This document shows, piece after piece, positions 10,258-19,295 of a DNA stretch of 40,778 nucleotides. The DNA lies in assembly GCA_947585215.1 (NCBI GenBank), contig CANPWY010000004.1:1-40778 (forward strand), read 5' to 3'. The stretch comes from an uncultured Clostridia bacterium (GTDB taxonomy: Bacteria; Bacillota; Clostridia; Oscillospirales; JAAYOS01). The first letter of the stretch is position 1. Each line of letters begins with the position of its first letter. The notes below the pieces were generated by a model. That model saw only the letters and a list, made by a program, of their open reading frames with translations, was not told where the DNA came from and made no database searches. A program made the position numbers and the translations under genes.

Positions 10258-12237
10258 ATGAAGAAGATAGTTTCCGACACGTTTGCCGAGTTCCGCTACC
10301 CGAGCATGCCCGGTTTCTCACCGGACGGGAAGATGCTTGCGTATGTGGAAAGCGGCGTTTCCAAGGAGGAGAACAAGTACATCGGCGACATTCACGTCGT
10401 CGATGTCGCAAGCGGCAAGGAGCGCCGCCTCACCGGCTCGGGGGACGCACGAAGCTACGTCTGGACGAAGGCGGGGAAGCTGCTTTTCCCCGCGATGAGG
10501 GATGAGAAGCTGAAGAAGCGCGCCGAGGCGGGCGAACCGCTCACGGCGTTCTATGAGATAGACCCGTCGGGCGGCGAAGCGGCGCTCGCGTTCACGCTGC
10601 CGCTCGTCGGTGCGAGCCTCCGTCCGATAGACGGGGAGAGGTACTTGGTCACGGCGACATACGACAACACGCTCCCAGACCTCGCCGGAATGAGCGAGGA
10701 GGAGAAGGAAAAGACGCTTCGCGAGCGGCGCGAGTCGCCCTGCGACGTGCTCACCGAGTATCCGTTCTGGGAGAACGGCGGCAGGTTCACGTCGGGACAC
10801 CGGAGCCGCCTCTACATATTCAATCGCTCCTCCGGGGAGCTGAAGCCGATAACGGGGGAGTGGTTCGACCTCGCGGGCTTTGCTCCCTCGCCGGACGGAA
10901 AGACCGTCGTATTCGGCGGCGGAGAGTGGCACGACTACACAAGCTACACCGAGAAGACCGGGCTCTTCATCTGTGACCTAAAGACGTTGAAGACCCGCGA
11001 GCTGCTCGGCGCGGGACGCTTCTATCTCTCCGGCTTCGACTTCCTTGACGCGGGCACGCTCATCATGTGCGCCGGGGACGGCACGGCGCTCGAGACCGGC
11101 GACTTCTACACCCTCTCGCTCGACTCCGGCGAGTGCCGAAAGATCGCCGACAACGACCACAGCGTCGGCTACGGCTCGGTCGGAAGCGACGCGCGCGTCG
11201 GCGGCGGACGCGGCGCGAAGATCGTCGACGGAAGCTGGTACTTCATCTCCGCGCGCGGGGACGGCAGCGAGCTCTGCGTCATACGTCCGGACGGACGCCT
11301 CGCGGACGGGCTCACGCCGGAGGGCGCGTGCGACTGCTTCGACATAGCGGACGGCCACCTCGCCTTCTGCGGCCTCTACGGCGACAAGCTCTCCGAGCTC
11401 TACATTGACGGCAGGGCCGTGACCGATTACAGCGCGGCGCTCTCGGAGTATGACGTCCGCACGCCGGAAAAGCACGTCTTTACCGCGTCGGACGGGTACG
11501 AGATACACGGCTGGGCGATGACGCCCGCGGGCTACACGCCGGGAAAGAAGTATCCCGCGATACTGCACATCCACGGCGGGCCGCGCACCACGTTTGACGG
11601 AGTGTTCCACCACGAAATGCAGGTCTGGGCGAACGCCGGGTACTTCGTGTTCTTCTGCAACCCGCGCGGCTCGGACGGCCGCGGGGACGACTTCGCGGAT
11701 ATATGGGGCAAGTACGGCTCGGTGGACTACGCGAACATAATGGAGTTTGCCGACCTGATGCTCGAGAAGTATCCGGACGCCGACGCGGAGCGCTTCGGCG
11801 TCACCGGCGGCAGCTACGGCGGATTTATGACGAACTGGATAATAGGCCACACGAACCGCTTCGCCGCCGCCTGCTCGCAGCGCTCCATAGCGAACTGGAC
11901 GAGCTTTGAGCACACGACGGATATAGGCATACCGTTCACCGAGACGAACCATCTCACGACGACGAGGGAGAACGTCTCGGCGCTGTGGGACTTCTCGCCG
12001 CTGAAATACGCGCCGAACTGCGTTACGCCGACGCTCTTTATCCACTCCGACTCGGACTACCGCTGCTGGATGGTCGAGGGACTGTCGATGTACACCGCCC
12101 TCAAGCGGAACGGGTGCGACGCGAAGCTCTGCCTCTTCAAGGGCGAGAACCACGACCTCAGCCGCACGGGACGTCCGAAGAGCCGTATCCGCAGGATGGA
12201 CGAGATACTTGCGTGGTTTGATAAGTACTTGAAATAG
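10258..12237 (+). CDS. S9 family (prolyl oligopeptidase/acylaminoacyl-type) peptidase
   Basis: Beta-propeller-like N-terminus; alpha/beta hydrolase domain with GGSYGGFMTNW nucleophile motif and C-terminal GENHDLSRTGRP histidine. Confidence 0.92.
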   Translation: MKKIVSDTFAEFRYPSMPGFSPDGKMLAYVESGVSKEENKYIGDIHVVDVASGKERRLTGSGDARSYVWTKAGKLLFPAMRDEKLKKRAEAGEPLTAFYEIDPSGGEAALAFTLPLVGASLRPIDGERYLVTATYDNTLPDLAGMSEEEKEKTLRERRESPCDVLTEYPFWENGGRFTSGHRSRLYIFNRSSGELKPITGEWFDLAGFAPSPDGKTVVFGGGEWHDYTSYTEKTGLFICDLKTLKTRELLGAGRFYLSGFDFLDAGTLIMCAGDGTALETGDFYTLSLDSGECRKIADNDHSVGYGSVGSDARVGGGRGAKIVDGSWYFISARGDGSELCVIRPDGRLADGLTPEGACDCFDIADGHLAFCGLYGDKLSELYIDGRAVTDYSAALSEYDVRTPEKHVFTASDGYEIHGWAMTPAGYTPGKKYPAILHIHGGPRTTFDGVFHHEMQVWANAGYFVFFCNPRGSDGRGDDFADIWGKYGSVDYANIMEFADLMLEKYPDADAERFGVTGGSYGGFMTNWIIGHTNRFAAACSQRSIANWTSFEHTTDIGIPFTETNHLTTTRENVSALWDFSPLKYAPNCVTPTLFIHSDSDYRCWMVEGLSMYTALKRNGCDAKLCLFKGENHDLSRTGRPKSRIRRMDEILAWFDKYLK

Positions 12238-12251
12238 GTTCATGGGAAAGC

Positions 12252-12284
12252 AAAGGAGCGGGGCTTGAAGCCTCGCTCCTTTTT
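12252..12284. terminator. Terminator between convergent S9 peptidase and cotJC
   Basis: aaaggagcggggcttgaagcctcgctccttttt hairpin with U-tract. Confidence 0.8.
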
Positions 12285-12338
12285 CGCATAGGTCGGCTGT
12301 CACCAAAGTTATTGTTTTGTGTGCTAAAGACCGAACCG

Positions 12339-12944
12339 TCACTTCACCGGACGGTCGAACGACGGGTTGAACGCGTAGAAGTTGCGGCTGTTCAGCCTGT
12401 CGGTGGTACGGCTCAAAGCTTCTCCAAATCTCTGGAAATGCACTACTTCGCGCTCGCGCAGGAAGCGTATCGGGTCGATGACGTCCGGGTCGTCCACCAT
12501 GCGGAGAATGTTGTCGTAAGTCACTCGGGCCTTTTGTTCGGCCGCGAGGTCCTCGCTGAGGTCGGCTATCGTGTCGCCCTTGACGCCGATGAACGCCGCC
12601 GTGAACGGCACTCCGCTCGCCGCCTGCGGGTAGACGCCCGCCGTGTGGTCGACGAAATAGGTGTCAAAGCCCGCCTTCTTTATCTCCTCGTCCGACATGC
12701 ACCGGGTGAGCTGGTGGACTATCGCGCCTATCATCTCCATGTGCGCGAGCTCCTCGGTGCCGATGTCGGTGAGCAGTCCCTTCAGATCGGCGTATGGCAT
12801 GGAGAAGCGCTGGCTGAGATAGCGCATGCTCGCCGCGAACTCGCCGTCCGGGCCACCATACTGACTGATGATGAACTTTGCGAGCGCCGGGTTCGGATTT
12901 TTTATCTTTACCGGGTACTGGAGCGCCTTTTCGTATTCAAACAT
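12339..12944 (-). CDS. cotJC: CotJC / manganese-catalase-like spore coat protein
   Basis: MFEYEKALQYPVKIKNPNPALAKFIISQYGGPDGE..., LTDIGTEELAHMEM, REREVVHFQRFGEAL (Mn-catalase ferritin-like motifs). Confidence 0.92.
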   Translation of the reverse strand: MFEYEKALQYPVKIKNPNPALAKFIISQYGGPDGEFAASMRYLSQRFSMPYADLKGLLTDIGTEELAHMEMIGAIVHQLTRCMSDEEIKKAGFDTYFVDHTAGVYPQAASGVPFTAAFIGVKGDTIADLSEDLAAEQKARVTYDNILRMVDDPDVIDPIRFLREREVVHFQRFGEALSRTTDRLNSRNFYAFNPSFDRPVK

Positions 12945-13414
12945 TATATATCCCTCCTGCCAAGTTCCCACGGCCACGGGTCGTCTGTCCAGTCATAGCC
13001 GTCCGAGCAGACGACGTCCTGCTTGGAGAGCGGACCGAACCGCTTCACATACTCCTCGCGCTTCTCACGGTACGCCTTCTGATAGGCGCGCAGGAGCGCG
13101 AGCGCTTCGCGGTCGGAGCAGTGAGTGTCGAGATAAAGACTGAGCTCGGTGATGCTGAAGTGGAGCGCCTGAAGCTCACTGAGGGGAGTCATCCTCACCG
13201 GCTGGACGTTGTAGTTGTTCCCGAGAGGCAGCTCGAGACCGGGGTAGAGCGTGCCGCGCGAGAGCGCCGCGCCCGGCTCAAACTTCGCGGAGCCTTGCCG
13301 CTGCATCGGGGTGTAGGTCATGGCTATGACCGCCTCCTGCGGAAGGTCGCCGATATCCGCGCCCGAACGCGGCCGGCGCTCGGGCATCTGCATAAGCAGC
13401 TTGTCGTGATCCAT
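12944..13414 (-). CDS. CotJA-CotJB-like fused spore coat assembly protein
   Basis: N-terminal half AMTYTPMQRQGSAKFEPGAALSRGTLYPGLELPL (CotJA-like); C-terminal half LQALHFSITELSLYLDTHCSDREAL...RFGPL...DDPWPWE (CotJB-like); one open frame; start placed at ATG 13414. Confidence 0.82.
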   Translation of the reverse strand: MDHDKLLMQMPERRPRSGADIGDLPQEAVIAMTYTPMQRQGSAKFEPGAALSRGTLYPGLELPLGNNYNVQPVRMTPLSELQALHFSITELSLYLDTHCSDREALALLRAYQKAYREKREEYVKRFGPLSKQDVVCSDGYDWTDDPWPWELGRRDI

Positions 13415-13591
13415 TGTATACCGCCGTTTCTCCGCACCTTGCATCTGCTCCCGCGCCGGTGCGGCTGTCGCGGGAGCGCCCGTATCGGGCTACGTATAAG
13501 TATGCCGGAAGCGGGCGGACCGTTCCGGGCGCGGCAGGGAAGGGACTCGTCGAGGTGCGCCAAATAGAATAAATCGGGCTTTCCGAGGGAG

Positions 13592-13619
13592 AAATTTTTG
13601 TTAAACCCTACAAAAATTT
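13592..13619. repeat. Inverted repeat in divergent intergenic region
   Basis: aaatttttg (13592-13600) / caaaaattt (13611-13619). Confidence 0.6.
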
Positions 13620-13658
13620 GCCGACTGAAAAATAGATGTCGCAAACGGTCGAAACAGG

Positions 13659-13690
13659 TGTTACAATATTTTTGGCAGAACTGCCAAAAA
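13659..13690 (+). promoter_or_regulatory. Extended -10 promoter with palindrome at the predicted transcription start
   Basis: TGtTACAAT (13659-13667) followed by perfect inverted repeat TTTTTGGCAG-AA-CTGCCAAAAA (13669-13690). Confidence 0.55.
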
Positions 13691-13710
13691 CTTGATAGGA
13701 GGAAATCACT

Positions 13711-15144
13711 ATGTCGCATGGTCTCAAAAAGGCAGCCGCGCTCCTGCTTGCCGTGGCACTGGTCGCCGGTCTCGGATTTGCCGGCGCTTCCACGCTCACC
13801 GAAAAGCAGCTCACCGTCTACGGCGGGGTGGACGTCTATAAGGAAGACGCCCTGCTGAACCCGAAGGACGCCGGAGGAGCCGCGGTTGACACGTTCATCT
13901 ACAACGGAACGACCTACCTGCCCGCCCGCGCGGTAAGCGAGGCGCTCGGCCTCGACGTCGACTTCGACGCGACCACCAAGACCGTCTACATCGACGATCT
14001 CGCAGGCAATGCCGAGAAGGCTGACGAGTACATCAAGCACTTCTTCGGAGTCACCTTCACGGGTACCGTCACGCTTGACGCGTGGAACAAGGCTGTCACG
14101 GCCGTCGGCGGCACCGCCGTCACCGGCACGACCCTCACCACGGGCGACGCGATAGAGTCCGCCGTGAACGCCGCCGGACTTACCGAGCTTGCCGCCAGCT
14201 ACTCGGCAGAGAAGGCCGCGGAGCGCATCGCCGCTTACGGCGTGCCCGCCAAGGTTTCCGCCGCGGCCGCGCCCGCGTATGCCTGCGCTCTTGACGCCGA
14301 CCTCATCACCGCCACCGCCGATCCCGCCGCCCCGCTTGACGCCGACACCGCGACCGAGCTCATCATGGGCGTCGCGCAGATTACCGGTCAGGGCCGCCAC
14401 TACATCGGCCGCATCAGCGATGCGGACATCGCGTCGAAGCTTGTAAGCGCGCTGGATTCCATCACTGTTCTCAGCGACGGCGGCGTGCTCGACAAGCTCG
14501 GGCCGGAGATAGTTATGCGTGACGCTACCACCGGTTACAACCTCAAGTACGCGGGCTACAAGGCAAACTTCCTGCCCGAGTATACGCTTCAGTACGGTCA
14601 CAGCGATCCCACTCATGCCGTTCAGCTCATAGAACTGCTCCAGAGTGAAGGGTTTGACGCCTATGTCCAGATAGAGCCGAAGGTTTCCATTTACGAGTAC
14701 GACCTCTCGTGGGGCGAGCCCGGCCCGAAGGTCACAAAGGTGTCGGACGATTTCTATTACACCTACGACATCGAGTACGATATGCAGCTGGAGTTCGAGA
14801 CCGTCGCGGAGAAGGAAGAGTTCCACAGCGTTATCGAGGAGTATGCGAAGAAGTATGCCGCAAATCAGAACGAGGACGGCAGCTTTGACGGACTTATCGC
14901 CGGCGCATGGTGGCAACCGCTCTACACCTCGCTCACTCCGATGAAGAACGAGGAATTTGAGACGATATACGACAACGTCATAAAGAACGGTGACTACGAG
15001 ATACATTCGTTCAGCACCGCCGCGAACGTTGACGCCGTCGGCAAGGTCGTTTCGGAGCTCGCGCCCGACCTCAAGGTCGAGACCGTGACCCGTTATGTCA
15101 ACCCCGCTTTCTGGCGTTACATCAACGGCACCAGTGGAGAATGA
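13711..15144 (+). CDS. Secreted stalk-domain (copper amine oxidase N-terminal-like) protein with SLH-like region
   Basis: Signal peptide; IYNGTTYLPARAVSEALGLDVDFDATTKTVYIDD stalk motif; degenerate SLH-like segment; strong RBS ataggagg. Confidence 0.7.
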   Translation: MSHGLKKAAALLLAVALVAGLGFAGASTLTEKQLTVYGGVDVYKEDALLNPKDAGGAAVDTFIYNGTTYLPARAVSEALGLDVDFDATTKTVYIDDLAGNAEKADEYIKHFFGVTFTGTVTLDAWNKAVTAVGGTAVTGTTLTTGDAIESAVNAAGLTELAASYSAEKAAERIAAYGVPAKVSAAAAPAYACALDADLITATADPAAPLDADTATELIMGVAQITGQGRHYIGRISDADIASKLVSALDSITVLSDGGVLDKLGPEIVMRDATTGYNLKYAGYKANFLPEYTLQYGHSDPTHAVQLIELLQSEGFDAYVQIEPKVSIYEYDLSWGEPGPKVTKVSDDFYYTYDIEYDMQLEFETVAEKEEFHSVIEEYAKKYAANQNEDGSFDGLIAGAWWQPLYTSLTPMKNEEFETIYDNVIKNGDYEIHSFSTAANVDAVGKVVSELAPDLKVETVTRYVNPAFWRYINGTSGE

Positions 15145-15174
15145 TCCGAGAGAAAACAGAATAGCGTAAACGAA

Positions 15175-15210
15175 ACAGAACGCTCCCGGCATACGTCGGG
15201 AGCGTTCTGT
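15175..15210. terminator. Terminator-like hairpin after stalk protein
   Basis: acagaacgctcccg (15175-15188) / cgggagcgttctgt (15197-15210), 14-bp perfect stem; no strong U-tract. Confidence 0.65.
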
Positions 15211-15296
15211 ATCTGCAATTCGCGGGCTTTCCGAACCGTTTTGAGGGGGAAGACCAGTCACGGGGCTGTTTTTTTATCGAAGTTCACAGATTGTTC

Positions 15297-15325
15297 TTTT
15301 CATTCAAGCAATTCTGTGGTATGAT
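15297..15325 (+). promoter_or_regulatory. Extended -10 promoter
   Basis: TTTTCA, 17-nt spacer, TGgTATGAT (-10 at 15320-15325). Confidence 0.5.
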
Positions 15326-15360
15326 TACAATAAAGACAGTTTTTTGCGGAGGTACAGCTA

Positions 15361-16040
15361 TGCCTGACAACACAAATCTTCCGGAAAAGAATGACTGGGC
15401 CGATCGAAACGAGAAGCCGACGCAGTGGGGCGCACGCATTGACGACGCGTCGCGCACGGAGGCGCGCCGCACGCGCAGGGGGCCGCAGATATTCAACATC
15501 ATCGGCGCGCACATAATCGGCGCGTTCCTGACGTTCCTTGTGATGAACGTCCTCGGTCTCGTTATAGACGAGACTGTGGCGACGGTCGTCGGCTACGCCG
15601 TCGGTATATTCAGCTTCACCGCCGTCACCTACATCGAGGGGTGGCACGCGGGCGAGCGCGACGTAAATATGATGAACTACGGTCACATACCGCGCGACAA
15701 ATTCCGTGGGCTCAAGTGCGCGATGATTGCCGAGAGTGTCGGACTGCTGTTCGCGGTGCTGATGATGGCGCACGGCTTTGTCGTGCTCTCTCAGCGCGCG
15801 CAGGGGCTCGACCCGCTCATGCAGACCGGCATAAGCGTCATCATCCCGATAGCCTACCACACGTTCTACATGCCGTTCCTGTTTGTACTGCAGAAGCTCG
15901 AGGACGTGTCGCCGCTGTTCTGCCTGCTCCCCGTCGTGATAGCGCCGGCGATATATCACGTCGCCTACACCTTCGGGATGAAGCATTTTTCGATACTTGC
16001 AAGGCTCGTCTACAAGAAGCCGGACAAGGAAAAGAAGTAA
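15361..16040 (+). CDS. Uncharacterised integral membrane protein
   Basis: Polar N-terminus then several hydrophobic helices; ATG 15361 after ggaggtacagct RBS; no family recognised. Confidence 0.7.
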
Positions 16041-16123
16041 AGCGGCGGCATGCCCCGCGCGTAAAAAGCAAATTGCGGCGATTTTCTGACCGCCTCCCAC
16101 ATATTCTGTACGGGAGGCGGTCG

Positions 16124-16768
16124 ATGATGAAAAGAGTTATTTCGGCACTTGCGCTCGCGGCGCTGCTCGTGCGTCCTGCCGCGGCGTACACACCCGTCAT
16201 AGACGCCGGTCACGGCGGCTTCGACGGCGGCGCGGTGAGCTCGAGCGGAGTGATAGAGAGCGGGCTGAACCTCGCCATTTCGCTCAAGACGGCGGCGCTG
16301 TTCCGGCTGTTCGGCGTTGACCCCGTGCTCATTCGCGAGACCGACACGGCGGTGGGGGACGGCGCAAAGTCCGGCAAGAGCGCCAAGGCCGCCGACCTGC
16401 GGCGGCGCGTCGAGATAGTCGCGGAGACGGAGGACGCGTTCCTTATCAGCATACACCAGAACATGTTCGGGGACAGCCGGTACGGCGGCGCGCACATATT
16501 CTACAAGGGCGACGAGGCAAAGCCGCTCGCGGAGACGCTCCAGAGGAACGTCCGCAGTCAGCTCGACCCTGAGAACACGCGCGAAGCGAAGCCCGTCGCG
16601 GGCGACGTGTACCTGTTCCGAAAGATAACCTGCCCCGGGATACTCGCAGAGTGCGGATTTCTCTCCAACTCCCGCGACCTCGCGGAGCTCCAGGACGACG
16701 GGCACCAGAAGAAGCTCGCCTGCCTTCTCGTGAGCGGACTGCTCACGCTCGAGAGCGGCGGGATGTGA
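16124..16768 (+). CDS. N-acetylmuramoyl-L-alanine amidase, CwlD-like (Amidase_3)
   Basis: VIDAGHGGFDGGAVSSSGVIESGLNL, SIHQNMF, ILAECGFLSN motifs; signal-like N-terminus. Confidence 0.9.
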   Translation: MMKRVISALALAALLVRPAAAYTPVIDAGHGGFDGGAVSSSGVIESGLNLAISLKTAALFRLFGVDPVLIRETDTAVGDGAKSGKSAKAADLRRRVEIVAETEDAFLISIHQNMFGDSRYGGAHIFYKGDEAKPLAETLQRNVRSQLDPENTREAKPVAGDVYLFRKITCPGILAECGFLSNSRDLAELQDDGHQKKLACLLVSGLLTLESGGM

Positions 16769-16834
16769 CGCCGGCGCTCCGCCGCCGTGACGTGAAAGAA
16801 AAACAGAAGTCAAAGCGCGAAAGGAAGATGTAAC

Positions 16835-18205
16835 TTGCCCGCATCGAAGGAAAAAACGCTGTTCTTCTGCTCAGAGTGCGGATACGAGACCTACAAGTGG
16901 TCGGGACGCTGTCCGAGCTGCGGAAAGTGGAACACGCTTGTCGAGAGCACGGTCGTCACCGGCCCCGCGGCGAAGCACGCGGTCTCCGCGCCCGCCGGGC
17001 GGGAGAACAACGTCATGCGCCTCTCGGAGGTGTCGGAGGAGAGCGAGCCGCGCTTCTCGACGGGGCTCGGGGAGCTCGACCGCGTGCTCGGCGGCGGCGC
17101 TGTGCAGGGAAGCCTTGTGCTCGTGGGCGGCGAGCCGGGCGTAGGCAAGTCGACGCTTCTGCTCCAGATTTGCGCCTCGCTCTGCCTCGAGCGTCGGGTG
17201 CTCTATGTCTCAGGCGAGGAGAGCATCCGCCAGATAGGCATGAGGGCGCGCCGCCTCGGCGTTTCGGGGGACAACCTCTCCGCGCTCTCCGAAACAGACC
17301 TCGACAGGATAATAGACCTCGTCCGCGAGAACAATCCGGACATACTCATAGTCGACTCGATACAGACGATGTTCCGCCGCTCGAACGCCTCCGCGCCGGG
17401 GAGCGTCAGCCAGATAAAGGACTGCACGCTCGCGCTGATGCAGCTTGCAAAGACCGACGGGGTGACGGTGTTCGTTGTCGGCCACGTCAACAAGGAGGGC
17501 TCGCTTGCGGGGCCGAAGGTGCTCGAGCACATCGTCGACTGCGTGCTGAGCTTCGAGGGGGACAGAAACCTCATCCACAGGATACTCCGCGCCGAGAAGA
17601 ACCGATTCGGCTCGACAAACGAGATAGGCGTGTTCGAGATGACGGGGGAGGGACTGCGCGAGATACCGAACCCGTCCGAGATGCTTCTCTCCGGCCGGCC
17701 GTCAAACGTCGCGGGCTCCTGCGTCGCATGCGTGATGGAGGGCTCGCGGCCGGTGCTCGCGGAAGTGCAGGCGCTCGTGACGCCCACCGCCTACGGCAAT
17801 CCTCGGCGGATGAGCTCGGGACTCGCCTACGACCGCGCCGTCCTGATGCTCGCGGTGCTCGAGCGCCGCGCGGGGCTGATAACCTCCAATCGGGACGCCT
17901 ACATAAACATCGTCGGCGGACTGAAGGTGGACGAGCCCGCCATAGACCTCGCGACGGTGCTCGCGCTCGCGGGTGCGCTGCTTGACCGTCCCACCGGGGA
18001 CGACCTCGCCGCGTTCGGCGAGGTCGGACTTGCGGGCGAGCTGAGAGGCGTCACCGCCGCAGAGCAGCGCCTCGCGGAGGTGCGCCGCCTCGGATTCAAG
18101 CGGTGCGCCATGCCCGCGCGCGGCGCGAGGGACGTCCGCGTGCCGGACGGCCTCGAGGTGATTCGCGTGAGGACCGTGAGCGAGGCAATAAAGGAGCTTC
18201 TGTGA
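16835..18205 (+). CDS. radA: DNA repair protein RadA/Sms
   Basis: FFCSECGYETYKWSGRCPSCGKW zinc finger, GGEPGVGKSTLLLQ Walker A, KNRFGSTNEIGVFEM motif; TTG start. Confidence 0.96.
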   Translation: MPASKEKTLFFCSECGYETYKWSGRCPSCGKWNTLVESTVVTGPAAKHAVSAPAGRENNVMRLSEVSEESEPRFSTGLGELDRVLGGGAVQGSLVLVGGEPGVGKSTLLLQICASLCLERRVLYVSGEESIRQIGMRARRLGVSGDNLSALSETDLDRIIDLVRENNPDILIVDSIQTMFRRSNASAPGSVSQIKDCTLALMQLAKTDGVTVFVVGHVNKEGSLAGPKVLEHIVDCVLSFEGDRNLIHRILRAEKNRFGSTNEIGVFEMTGEGLREIPNPSEMLLSGRPSNVAGSCVACVMEGSRPVLAEVQALVTPTAYGNPRRMSSGLAYDRAVLMLAVLERRAGLITSNRDAYINIVGGLKVDEPAIDLATVLALAGALLDRPTGDDLAAFGEVGLAGELRGVTAAEQRLAEVRRLGFKRCAMPARGARDVRVPDGLEVIRVRTVSEAIKELL

Positions 18206-18233
18206 CAGATATTCTTTCTCTCGGAGGACGGAA

Positions 18234-19295
18234 ATGAGCAGCATATCCGTAAAATGCACGGCGATGGCGTGCGCGGCGGCGCTGATACTCGGCGGGTGCT
18301 CGCTGCTGCCGGAGGAGGCGGAGGCGCCGTCGCCCCCGCTGATATACGCCTACGAAAAGACAGACTACACCTTCGCAAACGTCGACCGCGGGGACATCCT
18401 CGAGACAAAGAGGGTGACCTTTCGCTATATGCCGTCCGTGAAGCAGTCGCTTGCGTTCGACGTGAACGGAGCGGCGCTCGACGCGGTATATGTCTCGGTC
18501 GGGGACGACGTGAAGGAGGGCGAGCTGCTCTGCGAGCTCGAGGACGGCGGCCTCTCCGACGAGATAGACGCCGCGCGCGAGACGATAGCGGGCTACGAGC
18601 GGACGCTTGAGGAGATGGCCGAGAGCTCAAAGCTCGAGCTCGAGCGGTACGACCTCCGCATCGCGGCGGATCCGACGAGCGAGAGCCTGAAGAGCGAACG
18701 TAAGGCGGCGGAGGAGAACTACAAAGCAAACCGCCGCACGACAGAGCTTCGCCTTGCCGCAGAGGAGGCAAGGCTTGACGAACTGCTTTCGGACGAGGAG
18801 AAGCACCGTCTCTGCGCCCCGTTTGCGGGGACCGTGACCTACGTCAAGAGCTTCGGCGGAGACGGCTTTACCTCGACCGCCGGGGAGACTTTCATAACGA
18901 TAAGCGACAAGACCTCCATGGTCTTCTCTTGCGACGAGACCGACGCGAAGGGCCTCTTTGCCGTCGGGGACGTTGTTACGGTCAATATCGGCGGCGAGGA
19001 GTACGAGGCGGAGGTCGTCTCGACAGAGGGAAGCGTCGCGAGCATCGTGCCGCGCGACTACACCGAGACGGCAGCTGAGGGCACCTACGGAGTGGTGAGC
19101 ATTACGACCGACGCCGTGTACGACGTTCTGCGAGTCCCATCCGGGGCGGTGAAGAGCGCGAACGGCCGGTCGATAGTCTATATGCTCGAGGACGGCGTCC
19201 GCGTGATGAGAAACGTCGAGACGGGCTTCTCGGCGGACGGTATGACCGAGATAGTTTCCGGCCTCGAGGAGGGAGAGCAGGTGATAGTTTCATGA
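18234..19295 (+). CDS. HlyD/MFP-type efflux adaptor lipoprotein 1
   Basis: Lipobox LGGC; VSVGDDVKEGELLCELEDGG biotinyl-lipoyl-like motif; coiled-coil; C-terminal VRVMRNVETGFSADGMTEIVSGLEEGEQVIVS. Confidence 0.85.
   Translation: MSSISVKCTAMACAAALILGGCSLLPEEAEAPSPPLIYAYEKTDYTFANVDRGDILETKRVTFRYMPSVKQSLAFDVNGAALDAVYVSVGDDVKEGELLCELEDGGLSDEIDAARETIAGYERTLEEMAESSKLELERYDLRIAADPTSESLKSERKAAEENYKANRRTTELRLAAEEARLDELLSDEEKHRLCAPFAGTVTYVKSFGGDGFTSTAGETFITISDKTSMVFSCDETDAKGLFAVGDVVTVNIGGEEYEAEVVSTEGSVASIVPRDYTETAAEGTYGVVSITTDAVYDVLRVPSGAVKSANGRSIVYMLEDGVRVMRNVETGFSADGMTEIVSGLEEGEQVIVS

Noticed and set aside
10978-12342. 454-aa minus-strand ORF opposite the S9 peptidase
   Set aside because: Antisense to a conserved hydrolase; Arg/Val/Ala-rich shadow translation.
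13415-13510. Sigma-E/Sigma-K-type sporulation promoter upstream of the cotJ fusion
   Set aside because: Minus-strand GCATACTT and CGATACGG resemble the elements but are only ~10 nt apart, too short for a convincing call.
13445-15261. 645-aa minus-strand ORF opposite the stalk protein
   Set aside because: Antisense to a gene with signal peptide, RBS and stalk motif; its Gly/Val-rich translation looks like reverse-complement artefact.
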